From NCBI RefSeq assembly GCF_013618475.1, contig NZ_JABJVN010000015.1:1-49370 (forward strand): 49,370 nucleotides of DNA. The letters run 5' to 3'. The stretch comes from Saccharibacillus deserti (GTDB lineage: Bacteria > Bacillota > Bacilli > Paenibacillales > Paenibacillaceae). This document shows, in pieces, positions 1 to 7,722 of the stretch; position 1 is the stretch's first letter, and each line of letters starts with the position of its first letter. The position numbers and the translations under genes were made by a program. The notes under the pieces were generated by a model. The model was given only the letters and a program-made list of their open reading frames with translations, did not search any database and was not told the origin of the DNA.

Positions 1-66
1 GTTAAGCCCTCTAGCGCCGATGGTACTTGGACCGCAGGGTCCCGGGAGAGTAGGAAGCTGCCAAGC
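1..66 (+). rRNA. rrf: 5S ribosomal RNA, 3' part
   Basis: The first 66 bases match the 3' half of a Firmicute 5S rRNA: the GTTAAGCCC segment, the AGCGCCGATGGTA segment, the GAGAGTAGG segment and the closing GCCAAGC. The 5' half lies outside the window. It marks the end of an rRNA operon and is followed at once by a strong terminator. Confidence 0.93.
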
Positions 67-73
67 CGAAAAG

Positions 74-109
74 AAAAGCCTTTACCGCAATTGCGGTAAA
101 GGCTTTTTT
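74..109 (+). terminator. Terminator of the rRNA operon
   Basis: A perfect inverted repeat (arms 74-90 and 91-107, AAAAGCCTTTACCGCAA and its complement) runs into a T tract. It sits eight bases after the 5S end, as expected for an intrinsic terminator closing an rrn operon. Confidence 0.93.
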
Positions 110-180
110 GTGTTTTAAACTCAATGATTAAGTACAGTGAAACGAAGGCTTAAGAGCATATCCCTCTAGTAAGAATAAAG

Positions 181-201
181 ATATAACGTTATAATGTTTA
201 A
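181..201. promoter_or_regulatory. 21-bp repeat, copy 1, with 12-bp palindrome
   Basis: These 21 bases are identical to 17358-17378 in the same orientation. The core TATAACGTTATA (182-193) is a perfect palindrome, as expected for a dimeric repressor operator, and TATAAT (190-195) could serve as a -10 box. It lies 40 bases before the AraC-type regulator gene. The second copy lies before the Dga-type operon that encodes a GntR regulator. It is either a shared operator or a boundary repeat of the sugar island; the sequence alone does not decide. Confidence 0.6.
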
Positions 202-240
202 AAAAGATCATAATAAACGGCAAGGGAGCGAAAGCAAACC

Positions 241-2559
241 ATGAAACGTCGAATGCAGGCTTTATACGGATCCCGGTTCGTTTTTCGGGAACGATGGAAT
301 GCCGTGAAGTCCAAGCTCCTGTTCCGGTATGCGATTTCTTATATCCTGGCCTTTCTGATTCCGCTGACGGCTCTTACCGTCTTTGTATATGATAGCGCTG
401 TCAAAAATCTGCGCTCCGAGATCGAACAGTCGAAAATCAATCAGTTGAACCAGGTCAAGCTGACGATCGACGATCGGATGAACGAGCTGCATGCTTTGGC
501 CAGCCGGATCTCCTACGATGAACATCTAACTCCTTATATGCTGGATCATCCCCTTTACGTCCAGGAAGCGATTCAAACATTGGCCAACTATAAAGCGAAC
601 AACAGCATTGTCGAAGACCTGCTGCTGTATATGCACAACGATTCATTGATTTATTCTTATCGCGGATTGGCTGACTTGGATGTGGTGTTCAACAAAGAAT
701 ATCGTTTTGAAAACTGGACCTCGGAGCAGGTGCGCCGCAATCTGAATGAAATCGACCAGCCGCTTATCCGGGCCGCGGAGATGGTCAATCGATATTCGCG
801 GCAGGAGCCAATGCTGACGTATATCGTACCGATCAAGACCAATGATCCGTATCCGTACGGAGCGGTTGTGTATTTAATGAAAGAATCCAAATTGACCGGC
901 GTGATGGACTCCATTTTGAACGATGTGAACGGCAGCAACTATATTTTTAACGAAAAAGGTGAAGTGCTGACGACCAACAGCCGCGGGACGGAGACGCCGG
1001 GCGCGGAATGGAATACGCTTGCCGAGCTGGAGCCGGGCATTCACAGCATGACGTTGGCAGGGGAGAAGCAGTCGGTCGTATCCGTCAAATCGGAGGAAAA
1101 CGGCTGGACGTATGTCATGGCGATGCCAAGCCACCAGTTTTTTGGACGGGTGGCGCATGTGCAGACGCTGATCGCGATCGTCTTCGCCCTTGTCGTGGTC
1201 ACGGGCAGCCTGGCGGCGATGATGCTGGCCCGGCGGCAGTACCATCCGGTCAAGGATCTGATGGAGTTCGTCGGGATCCAGAGCGGAGCGGCAGCCAAAG
1301 CGTCGAACGAATGGGATTCGATCCGGCAGACGATCCGCGAGTACAATGCGAGAATCGATATGCAGCAGCCGTTCGTGCGCAACCAGTGCCTGCTGCTTCT
1401 GCTCAAGCACGGCCGTCCGGAAGATAAGGAAATGATGCGGACGATCGACGGGCTCGGACTCGGCTTTGCGGGCGGTCAAGGGCGATATCTCACGGCGATC
1501 CTGTCCTGGAACGAGCCTTCGGAGGGACGTCACATTTCGGAAGAACGGTATGCGGTGCGGGATGCGCTCAGTCATTTCGTGGTAGAGGGTACCGGGGCGC
1601 GCGTGTTCGGGGTGGAATTTTCCGCCGTCGACCAGCTTGCGCTGGTGATTGCCCTGGAAGAGCAGGAAGGGGACGAACCGCTGCAGGAGAGAGTCGCGCG
1701 TACGATCGAAGCGGTTCGGCTGCTTGCGGTCGACGGGCTGCAGTCCGTGCCGCATATCGGGGTCGGGTCGGCTTACGCCGATCTGGACTCGCTGAACCAG
1801 TCTTTCGTGGAAGCGGCGACGGCGCTGGAACACCGCAAAATGAACGGACGCGGGCAGGTCACGTATTTCGAACAGCTGGCCGGGCCGGAGCAGGCGGAGG
1901 AGGGCAGCTTCTGGATCTCGCGCAAACTGATTCTCAAGCTGGATCAGAGCCTCAAGCAGGGCAGCGCGCTTGTAGCGGTACGCATCTTGTCAGATATTAT
2001 GGATACGCTCAAAAAAGAACCGCTGTCCGCGCCGCTGCTGCGCTGCATCTGCTTCGACGTGCTGAACTCGCTGCTTCGAACGGCGTCGGAACTTGGCATG
2101 AGGGAAGTGTTTGCGGATATTTCGGTCCTAGCTTCTTTTGAAACGTTGGAAGAACTGGAGAGCCGCCTGCTGTCGCTCGCTTCCGAGATCTGCGCGCAGG
2201 TTGAGCGCAATACGGAAGAGACGCGCGACACGCTGATCGATGACATCGTAAAAGACGTGGACGACCGATTCTCCGATTATACGCTGAGCCTGGAACATCT
2301 CGCGCTGAAGTATTCGGTATCCACGTCTTATTTGAGCCGCAGCTTCAAGGAAAAGACCGGGTTGAATTTCTCGCAGTACATGTGGCGACGCCGCGTCGAA
2401 GAAGTGATCCGGCAGCTCGAGACGACCAGCGCTCCGTTAAAAGAAATCATCGAGCAGGTCGGCTATCTGGACGCCCCCAACTTCATCCGGCGTTTCAAAA
2501 AAGAAATGGGTTACACCCCCGGGCAGTACCGCAAACAGAAAGCGTCGAAAAGGGCTTAA
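241..2559 (+). CDS. Membrane-anchored AraC family sugar-response regulator
   Basis: This 772-residue protein is built like the large YesN/AraC regulators that sit beside Lpl-type sugar importers in Paenibacillus. A first membrane segment lies near residues 27-50, followed by a probable extracytoplasmic sensor domain (about 50-305) and a second membrane segment (about 307-328). After a long cytoplasmic middle part, a C-terminal double helix-turn-helix AraC domain spans about 673-768, with typical SLEHLALKYSVSTSYLSRSF and GYLDAPNFIRRFKKEMGYTP motifs. The RBS AAGGGAGCG lies before ATG 241. The stop codon overlaps the stop of the convergent GH130 gene by 3 bases. It most likely senses an extracellular mannoside and activates the adjacent importer; the ligand is inferred from neighbours only. 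Confidence 0.88.
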   Translation: MKRRMQALYGSRFVFRERWNAVKSKLLFRYAISYILAFLIPLTALTVFVYDSAVKNLRSEIEQSKINQLNQVKLTIDDRMNELHALASRISYDEHLTPYMLDHPLYVQEAIQTLANYKANNSIVEDLLLYMHNDSLIYSYRGLADLDVVFNKEYRFENWTSEQVRRNLNEIDQPLIRAAEMVNRYSRQEPMLTYIVPIKTNDPYPYGAVVYLMKESKLTGVMDSILNDVNGSNYIFNEKGEVLTTNSRGTETPGAEWNTLAELEPGIHSMTLAGEKQSVVSVKSEENGWTYVMAMPSHQFFGRVAHVQTLIAIVFALVVVTGSLAAMMLARRQYHPVKDLMEFVGIQSGAAAKASNEWDSIRQTIREYNARIDMQQPFVRNQCLLLLLKHGRPEDKEMMRTIDGLGLGFAGGQGRYLTAILSWNEPSEGRHISEERYAVRDALSHFVVEGTGARVFGVEFSAVDQLALVIALEEQEGDEPLQERVARTIEAVRLLAVDGLQSVPHIGVGSAYADLDSLNQSFVEAATALEHRKMNGRGQVTYFEQLAGPEQAEEGSFWISRKLILKLDQSLKQGSALVAVRILSDIMDTLKKEPLSAPLLRCICFDVLNSLLRTASELGMREVFADISVLASFETLEELESRLLSLASEICAQVERNTEETRDTLIDDIVKDVDDRFSDYTLSLEHLALKYSVSTSYLSRSFKEKTGLNFSQYMWRRRVEEVIRQLETTSAPLKEIIEQVGYLDAPNFIRRFKKEMGYTPGQYRKQKASKRA

Positions 2560-3578
2560 GTCCGCTCGGCCTGCTCCAGCAGATGCCCTACCAATTCGTC
2601 CACGGGCACCGTCGCCAGCGCGATCGCCGTGTCCGTGACCCCGTAGTAGATGTACAGCAGGCCGTCTTTGACGATATTGCCGGTCGGGAACACGACGTTG
2701 GGAATCTGGTAGCCGAATTTTTCGTAATACGTTTCCGGTTCCATAATAGGCTCCCAAGTACGGGCAAGCACGATCTCCGGATTGTCCAGATCGAGCAGCA
2801 GCGCGCCTACGCGGTAGACTATGTCGTCGTCCACGCCGTGATACAGCACGAGCCAGCCGGCGTCGGTACGGATCGGGGGCGTAGAACCGCCGATTTTGCG
2901 GGATTCCCAGGAAGGATTCTCCGCTTTGGCCAGCAGCTTCGGCTCGTCCCAATGGATAAGGTCGTCGGAGTAGGTGATCCACATCGCCGCTTTCTCCGTG
3001 CCGTAGGCTTCGCCGACGTATTCTTCGGGACGGCGCAGCAGCACGAAGCGCCCGTCGATTTTTTCGGGGAACAGGATGTTGTCGCGGTCGTTGATCTCGA
3101 GCGGCGTCGTGTCGGCGACGAATTCCCAATCGGTCAGGTTATCCGACTTGGCGATCGAAGAGCGGGTCAACCAGTGGCCGGGCTGTTCGCCCCAGCCGTC
3201 GGGATAAGTCGGGATCGAACGCTCCGGGATGCCGGTGCCGGTCGGGTAATAGCTCATCGCGCAGGGGCGCAGGGCATAGTTCATGTAGAACGTGCCGTCG
3301 ATCTTGACGACGCGCGGGTCCTGCACGCTGCCGTACGGGAAGCCGAGCTGATCGGGCGTCAAGATCGGTTCGTCCTTGACGTGGGTAAAATGCACGCCGT
3401 CTTCGCTTTCGAGCAGCCCCAGGTAGTTTTTGCACGGCGTCAGCGATCCGGCGGTACGTTCGATCATGTAGAATTTGCCGTTGTCGGCGATGACGGCGGG
3501 ATTGAAGACGGTCGCTTTGCGCCATTCGTACAGGCCGGGCACGACGATCGGATTGTCGGGATGTCGGGTGATTTTCAT
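2556..3578 (-). CDS. GH130 family beta-mannoside phosphorylase
   Basis: The 340-residue product has the five-bladed beta-propeller repeats of glycoside hydrolase family 130, with motifs FNPAVIADNGKFYM, QDPRVVKIDGTFYM, LFPEKIDGRFVLLRRP, GGSTPPIRT and VVFPTGNIV. Family members phosphorolyse beta-mannosides (for example Man-beta-1,4-GlcNAc or mannobiose) to mannose 1-phosphate in the cytoplasm; some are hydrolases. The start at 3578 is preferred because AGGAGG lies eight bases upstream; a start at 3602 would swallow this site. It is the last gene of the importer operon. With GH38 and GH125 enzymes nearby, a role on the beta-mannose of an N-glycan core or a mannan oligosaccharide is plausible, but the linkage cannot be read from sequence. 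Confidence 0.85.
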   Translation of the reverse strand: MKITRHPDNPIVVPGLYEWRKATVFNPAVIADNGKFYMIERTAGSLTPCKNYLGLLESEDGVHFTHVKDEPILTPDQLGFPYGSVQDPRVVKIDGTFYMNYALRPCAMSYYPTGTGIPERSIPTYPDGWGEQPGHWLTRSSIAKSDNLTDWEFVADTTPLEINDRDNILFPEKIDGRFVLLRRPEEYVGEAYGTEKAAMWITYSDDLIHWDEPKLLAKAENPSWESRKIGGSTPPIRTDAGWLVLYHGVDDDIVYRVGALLLDLDNPEIVLARTWEPIMEPETYYEKFGYQIPNVVFPTGNIVKDGLLYIYYGVTDTAIALATVPVDELVGHLLEQAERT

Positions 3579-3607
3579 GGGAAGAGAGACCTCCTGATTC
3601 AAAAATA

Positions 3608-3652
3608 GGCTAAAAATTCAAGCCGGCCGCGCTGACACGCGGCCGGCTTGAG
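3608..3652 (-). terminator. Intercistronic hairpin between binding protein and GH130
   Basis: A perfect 13-bp stem (3619-3631 with 3638-3650, CAAGCCGGCCGCG) has a 6-base loop. On the minus strand it is followed by AATTTTTAGCC. Such hairpins behind binding-protein genes often protect the upstream mRNA and let only part of transcription into the next gene, which would give more binding protein than GH130 enzyme. Partial termination is inference. Confidence 0.65.
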
Positions 3653-3755
3653 CACGTTCGGTTCAAGGCAGGAAAGGCGTACCGTACAAGGCATGAACGC
3701 CCGAGGTGACGACTAAGAATTTTTTTCGCAAGCCGATTGAATGCTCGACTGCGGA

Positions 3756-5360
3756 TCAGCTGGCTTTCCAGCGATCGTAGGCGGCTTGATTGATTTCTTT
3801 GACGCGATTCGCGCCCATCTTGTTCAGCGTCTCGACATAAGCGTCCCAGCCGCTGATCGGCTCGGCGCCCGTAATAAACTTCGCTTCCATCTGCTTGACG
3901 TAGGTGCTGAGGTCGGAGTTCAGGCTGTTGATCTCGGACTGTTCTTCGACGGTCAGGAACAGGGCCGGGAACGGCGCACGCGCTCCGTTGTCGAGCAGTT
4001 TGGTCTTGGTTTCTTTTTCTACCCAGAGATCGAAGTCGTTCTTGAGGCCTTTGGTGATGTCGTCCATCGAGACGGTCGGAGCCGGGATGCCGTAGTTCGG
4101 TGTGAGCGTGGAACGGTATTCTTCCGAATCTCCGCCGCCCGGAACGGGCAGGGCTTTCTTGGTGCGGTCCGCCTCGTTCTCATACTCCCAGAGTGTGCCT
4201 TCCGGTCCTTTGTTGAACAGCAGCGCACCCTCGTAGGAATACAGGTAATCGACCCAGCGCATCGAAGCTTCCGGATACGGATTCGTTTTGGTGATGGCAA
4301 AAGCGCCTGTCGTGATGCCGCGGTTCTTGGCGATGGCCGCTTTGTCGACGTATTCGCTGCGAACCGGCAGGAACATCGGATCTTTGTCGGACGGCTCGCC
4401 GCCTTTGGTCATGTAGGCATGCCAGTCGGAGAAGAGGCCCAGCTGGTTGTTTTGGCCTTTGGCTTTTTTCTGTTCGCCGGTCTGCGAGAAGCTTTCCGGA
4501 TCGAGCAGGCCGTCCGTCCACAAACGGTTCATATACTCGAGATACTGCTTGTAGCCTTCTTCGACCGGCGTGTAATGCACCACGTCGCTGTCGTCTACAT
4601 AGATCTCTTCTTCATAGATGCCGAAAGCGCCCAGCAGCCAGGTCCGGATATCCCGTACATTCGCGGCCGAAGTCGTAACGGAAGAAATCGGAATCTCGTC
4701 CGCTTTGCCGTTGCCGTTCGGATCTTCTTCCTTGACCCGTTTGAGGTAATCGTAGAGTTCTTCCGTCGTTTCCGGCAGCTTGTCGATCCCGAGGGCTTCG
4801 AGGAATTCGCCGTTGTACCACATCGGGTTGCGATACCAGTGCTGGCTGAACTCGACAACCGGCAGCGAGTAGATATGGCCGTCCGGCGCCGTAATCGATT
4901 TGCGTACATCCGGGTACTCGTCGAGCAGCGCTTTGAAGTTCGGCGCGTATTCGTCGATCAGGCCTTCGAGCGGAATCAGCACGCCCTGCTCGCCGTATTT
5001 GAGCTGCTCCGAAGGAGTCAGGCCGGCGGCGTAGAACACGTCCGGGTAATCTTCGCTGGCGAAAACCAGGTTCTTTTTCGTATCGAAGCTTTCTTTGGGC
5101 GCATTCTTGTATTCAAAAGAGACATTCGACTTTTTTGCCATCTCCTGCAGGACGACCATGTCTTCCCAATTCTGAATCCCGACGTCCGGCGCCATCATGG
5201 TGAGTTTGATCGGGGTCTCGACAATCGGGAAACCTTCCTTGCTGACCGTCACTTTTTCCGCGCTGTTGGCCGCTTCGTCCGAGCCTCCGCAGCCTGCCAG
5301 CAGCGAGGCGCCCAGCCCTCCAACCATCAGCAGCTTCCAGGCTTTGCTTCGGATGTTCAT
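3756..5360 (-). CDS. Sugar ABC transporter substrate-binding lipoprotein (LplA type)
   Basis: This 534-residue protein starts with a lipoprotein signal peptide ending in the lipobox LLAGC (Cys24), so it is anchored outside the membrane. The body is a family 1 extracellular solute-binding protein of the long Lpl/YtcQ type, with the LRRY-like middle replaced by a WYRNPMWYNGEFLEALGID segment and a DPNGNGKADEIPI stretch typical of the group. The RBS AGAGGGGGA precedes ATG 5360. It follows two permease genes in one operon, the usual order for Lpl-type oligosaccharide importers. No ATPase gene is present, so a shared MsmX-like ATPase elsewhere is expected. The substrate is probably a mannoside, judged from the surrounding glycosidases. 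Confidence 0.9.
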   Translation of the reverse strand: MNIRSKAWKLLMVGGLGASLLAGCGGSDEAANSAEKVTVSKEGFPIVETPIKLTMMAPDVGIQNWEDMVVLQEMAKKSNVSFEYKNAPKESFDTKKNLVFASEDYPDVFYAAGLTPSEQLKYGEQGVLIPLEGLIDEYAPNFKALLDEYPDVRKSITAPDGHIYSLPVVEFSQHWYRNPMWYNGEFLEALGIDKLPETTEELYDYLKRVKEEDPNGNGKADEIPISSVTTSAANVRDIRTWLLGAFGIYEEEIYVDDSDVVHYTPVEEGYKQYLEYMNRLWTDGLLDPESFSQTGEQKKAKGQNNQLGLFSDWHAYMTKGGEPSDKDPMFLPVRSEYVDKAAIAKNRGITTGAFAITKTNPYPEASMRWVDYLYSYEGALLFNKGPEGTLWEYENEADRTKKALPVPGGGDSEEYRSTLTPNYGIPAPTVSMDDITKGLKNDFDLWVEKETKTKLLDNGARAPFPALFLTVEEQSEINSLNSDLSTYVKQMEAKFITGAEPISGWDAYVETLNKMGANRVKEINQAAYDRWKAS

Positions 5361-5398
5361 GGTAAATCCCCCTCTTTTTTAAAATGGATAATTGCAGC

Positions 5399-6310
5399 TT
5401 AACCCTTGACCGAACCCACCATCACCCCCTGTACGAAATAACGCTGCAGGAACGGGTAGACGGCGATGATCGGAAGCGTCGAGACGACGATTACGCCGTA
5501 CTTGATCAGCGAGGCGGTCTCGGCTTTGGAGTTCATGGCCTGCGCGATGTCTCCGCTGATCGCCGCCCCCGTCGTTTCCGCGGACATTTCCTGCAGCACG
5601 AGAATTTGGCGCAGCACCATCTGGAGCGGATATTTGTCTTCGCTGTTCAGGTAGATCAGCGAAGGGAAGTAGCTGTTCCAGTGCCCGACCCCGTAGAACA
5701 GGGCCATGACCGCGATGATCGGAGCCGAGAGCGGCAGCACGATACGCCAGAACAGCTTGAGGTTCGTACAGCCGTCGATATGTGCGGCTTCCTGCAGTTC
5801 TTTGGGAATCGCGGATTGGAAAAAAGTACGGGCGACCACGATATTCCAAACCGAAGCGGCAGCCGGCAGAATGAGCGCGCCCATTGTGTCGATCAGGCCG
5901 AGATTTTTGACGACGAGATAAGTGGGAACAAGACCCCCGCTGAAAAACATCGTCAGCAGGATAAAAGCCATAAACCAACCCCGGCCGAAAAAGTCGGACC
6001 GGCTCAGCGCATAGGCCGCGGGCAGGGTGACAGCCAGATTGAGCAGCGTGCCGACGAGCGTATAGATGATCGTGTTCAGGTAGCCGTTCCAGATCTTCGG
6101 ATTGTTGAACACCAGCTCGTAGCCGGCCCAGGTGACGTCTTTGGGGAACAGCCACATCTGCCCGGAGTTGACCGCCTGCGGACTGCTGATCGAAGCGCTG
6201 AGAATGTAGATGAGCGGATACAGCACAATGAGAAGCGCGACGGACAGGTAGATATAGGTACAGATCAGGAATACCTTGTCGCCTTTGGACTCTTGGATCG
6301 CTGTGATCAT
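5399..6310 (-). CDS. Carbohydrate ABC transporter permease (LplC/YtcP type)
   Basis: The 303-residue protein has six predicted membrane segments and the cytoplasmic EAA loop (EAAHIDGCTNLKLFWRIVLP), which docks the ATPase. It belongs to the MalG-like permease group and ends in the usual GSVKG tail. An RBS, AAAGGAGAG, lies before ATG 6310. It is 32 bases downstream of the partner permease and 38 bases upstream of the binding protein, so the three are co-transcribed. Confidence 0.92.
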   Translation of the reverse strand: MITAIQESKGDKVFLICTYIYLSVALLIVLYPLIYILSASISSPQAVNSGQMWLFPKDVTWAGYELVFNNPKIWNGYLNTIIYTLVGTLLNLAVTLPAAYALSRSDFFGRGWFMAFILLTMFFSGGLVPTYLVVKNLGLIDTMGALILPAAASVWNIVVARTFFQSAIPKELQEAAHIDGCTNLKLFWRIVLPLSAPIIAVMALFYGVGHWNSYFPSLIYLNSEDKYPLQMVLRQILVLQEMSAETTGAAISGDIAQAMNSKAETASLIKYGVIVVSTLPIIAVYPFLQRYFVQGVMVGSVKG

Positions 6311-6342
6311 GGGGTCTCTCCTTTCAGGGTACGCTTAACGGA

Positions 6343-7293
6343 CTACCATAAACTGTTCTCGCTCGTACGGCGGGCGATCCAATTGACCGTCACCAGCAAA
6401 ATGACGTTGATGACCGAGTTGAACAATCCGACGGCGGTCGAGAAGCTGTACTGCGCGTCGACGAGTCCGGCTCTGTAGACGTAGGTCGAGATCACGTCGG
6501 ACGACTCCAGGTTGAGCGAGTTTTGCAGCAGCAGGATCTTTTCATAGCCGACGGTCAGGATATTGCCCATGTTGAGGATGAGCATAATCGTAATCGTAGG
6601 CAGGATGCTAGGCAGATTGATATGCAGCACCCGCTTGAATCGGCTCGCTCCGTCGACGATCGCCGCTTCGTGCTGCTGCGGATCGACTCCCGACAATGCG
6701 GCCAGATAGATGATGGTGCCCCAACCGGTACTCTGCCAGACGCCGGAGAGCACGTACATGGTCTTAAACCAGGCGGGATCGGTCAGGAACTGCGGAGCAT
6801 TGAAGCCCAGCGCTTCGATCAGCATCACGATCATGCCGTTGCTCGGCGAGAGGAACGTGATAATCATGCCCGCCATGACAACGACAGAGATGAAGTGAGG
6901 CGCATAGGTGACGGTCTGGACCGTTTTTTTGAACTTACCGTTGCGGACTTCGTTGAATGCCAGTGCCAGGAGGATCGGCAGCGGGAATCCGATAGCCAGT
7001 TCATAGAAGCTGATACTGAAGGTGTTCCAGATCAAATCCCAGAAATAGTAGGAATTGAAGAAGCGTTCGAAATGGTCGAAACCGACCCATTCGCTTCCGG
7101 TGATTCCGCGGGAAGGCACGAAATTTTTAAAAGCAATCTGGATGCCGTACATCGGTGCGTAATGAAAAATAAGGAAGTACAGGACGGCCGGCAGCATGAA
7201 CAGATACAGCTCCCAGTTGCCGAGGACTTGTGCGCGTCTCGAAGGTTTCTTCAGAAGCGGAAGCTCGGCGCCGGGCGATTTGGATGCCTTCAT
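6343..7293 (-). CDS. Carbohydrate ABC transporter permease (LplB/YteP type)
   Basis: The 316-residue protein is the MalF-like partner permease. It has an N-terminal membrane segment at about residues 27-48 (LYLFMLPAVLYFLIFHYAPMY), further membrane segments, and the EAA loop EAAIVDGASRFKRVLHINLP. AGGGGG precedes ATG 7293. It is the first gene of the minus-strand importer operon, so the promoter should lie in the 430-base gap shared with the divergent GH38 gene. Confidence 0.92.
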   Translation of the reverse strand: MKASKSPGAELPLLKKPSRRAQVLGNWELYLFMLPAVLYFLIFHYAPMYGIQIAFKNFVPSRGITGSEWVGFDHFERFFNSYYFWDLIWNTFSISFYELAIGFPLPILLALAFNEVRNGKFKKTVQTVTYAPHFISVVVMAGMIITFLSPSNGMIVMLIEALGFNAPQFLTDPAWFKTMYVLSGVWQSTGWGTIIYLAALSGVDPQQHEAAIVDGASRFKRVLHINLPSILPTITIMLILNMGNILTVGYEKILLLQNSLNLESSDVISTYVYRAGLVDAQYSFSTAVGLFNSVINVILLVTVNWIARRTSENSLW

Positions 7294-7389
7294 GGATTTC
7301 CCCCTTCTATGGCGTGTATGCCGAATGCGGTTCGGACCGCCGATGGAGGCGGCCGGCAGATGGGCGTTTGCGTCTGCTTCAGACTTGAT

Positions 7390-7403
7390 GGATAACGCTT
7401 ACA
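7390..7403 (-). promoter_or_regulatory. Candidate CcpA cre site
   Basis: Read on the minus strand, TGTAAGCGTTATCC agrees with the Bacillus cre consensus TGWAANCGNTNWCA at 13 of 14 positions (last base C, not A). It lies about 100 bases before the permease start, inside the divergent control region of importer and GH38 genes, which is where catabolite repression of a sugar module would act. A single motif match is modest evidence. Confidence 0.55.
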
Positions 7404-7722
7404 AGACCAAGCTTAACGAAGCCCGGGGAGCACCGTAAATATGTGTATTGCGCATTGTCATTTCCGAAAAGCCGACAAACCGCGCAGCGAAGGGCTTTTT
7501 TGCCTGAAAAAGAACCGCGATGTCAGATCGGCCGCAGGGCGGAATGTGTCGAATATGAGCCGGAAGCGGCAGCGAAAATTCCACATATTGCGCTCCCGAC
7601 GCGAGTATGACAACATGTCTAGCGTAAAGGGAAGCCTGCAAAACCTACAGCAAAACGAACCGAACAAGCCCGAGACGCAGCAAGGCAGCCCATAGAAGCG
7701 AGACCTAAGGAGGACGTTGTCC
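7404..7722. other. Divergent control region between importer and GH38 genes
   Basis: This part of the 429-base gap has no convincing gene. It holds an imperfect hairpin near 7472-7502 (AAAAGCC pairing with GGCTTTT, followed by T residues), which could be a weak attenuator on the plus strand before GH38. I could not find a confident sigma-A promoter in either direction; activator-dependent promoters under the AraC regulator would fit. Confidence 0.4.
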
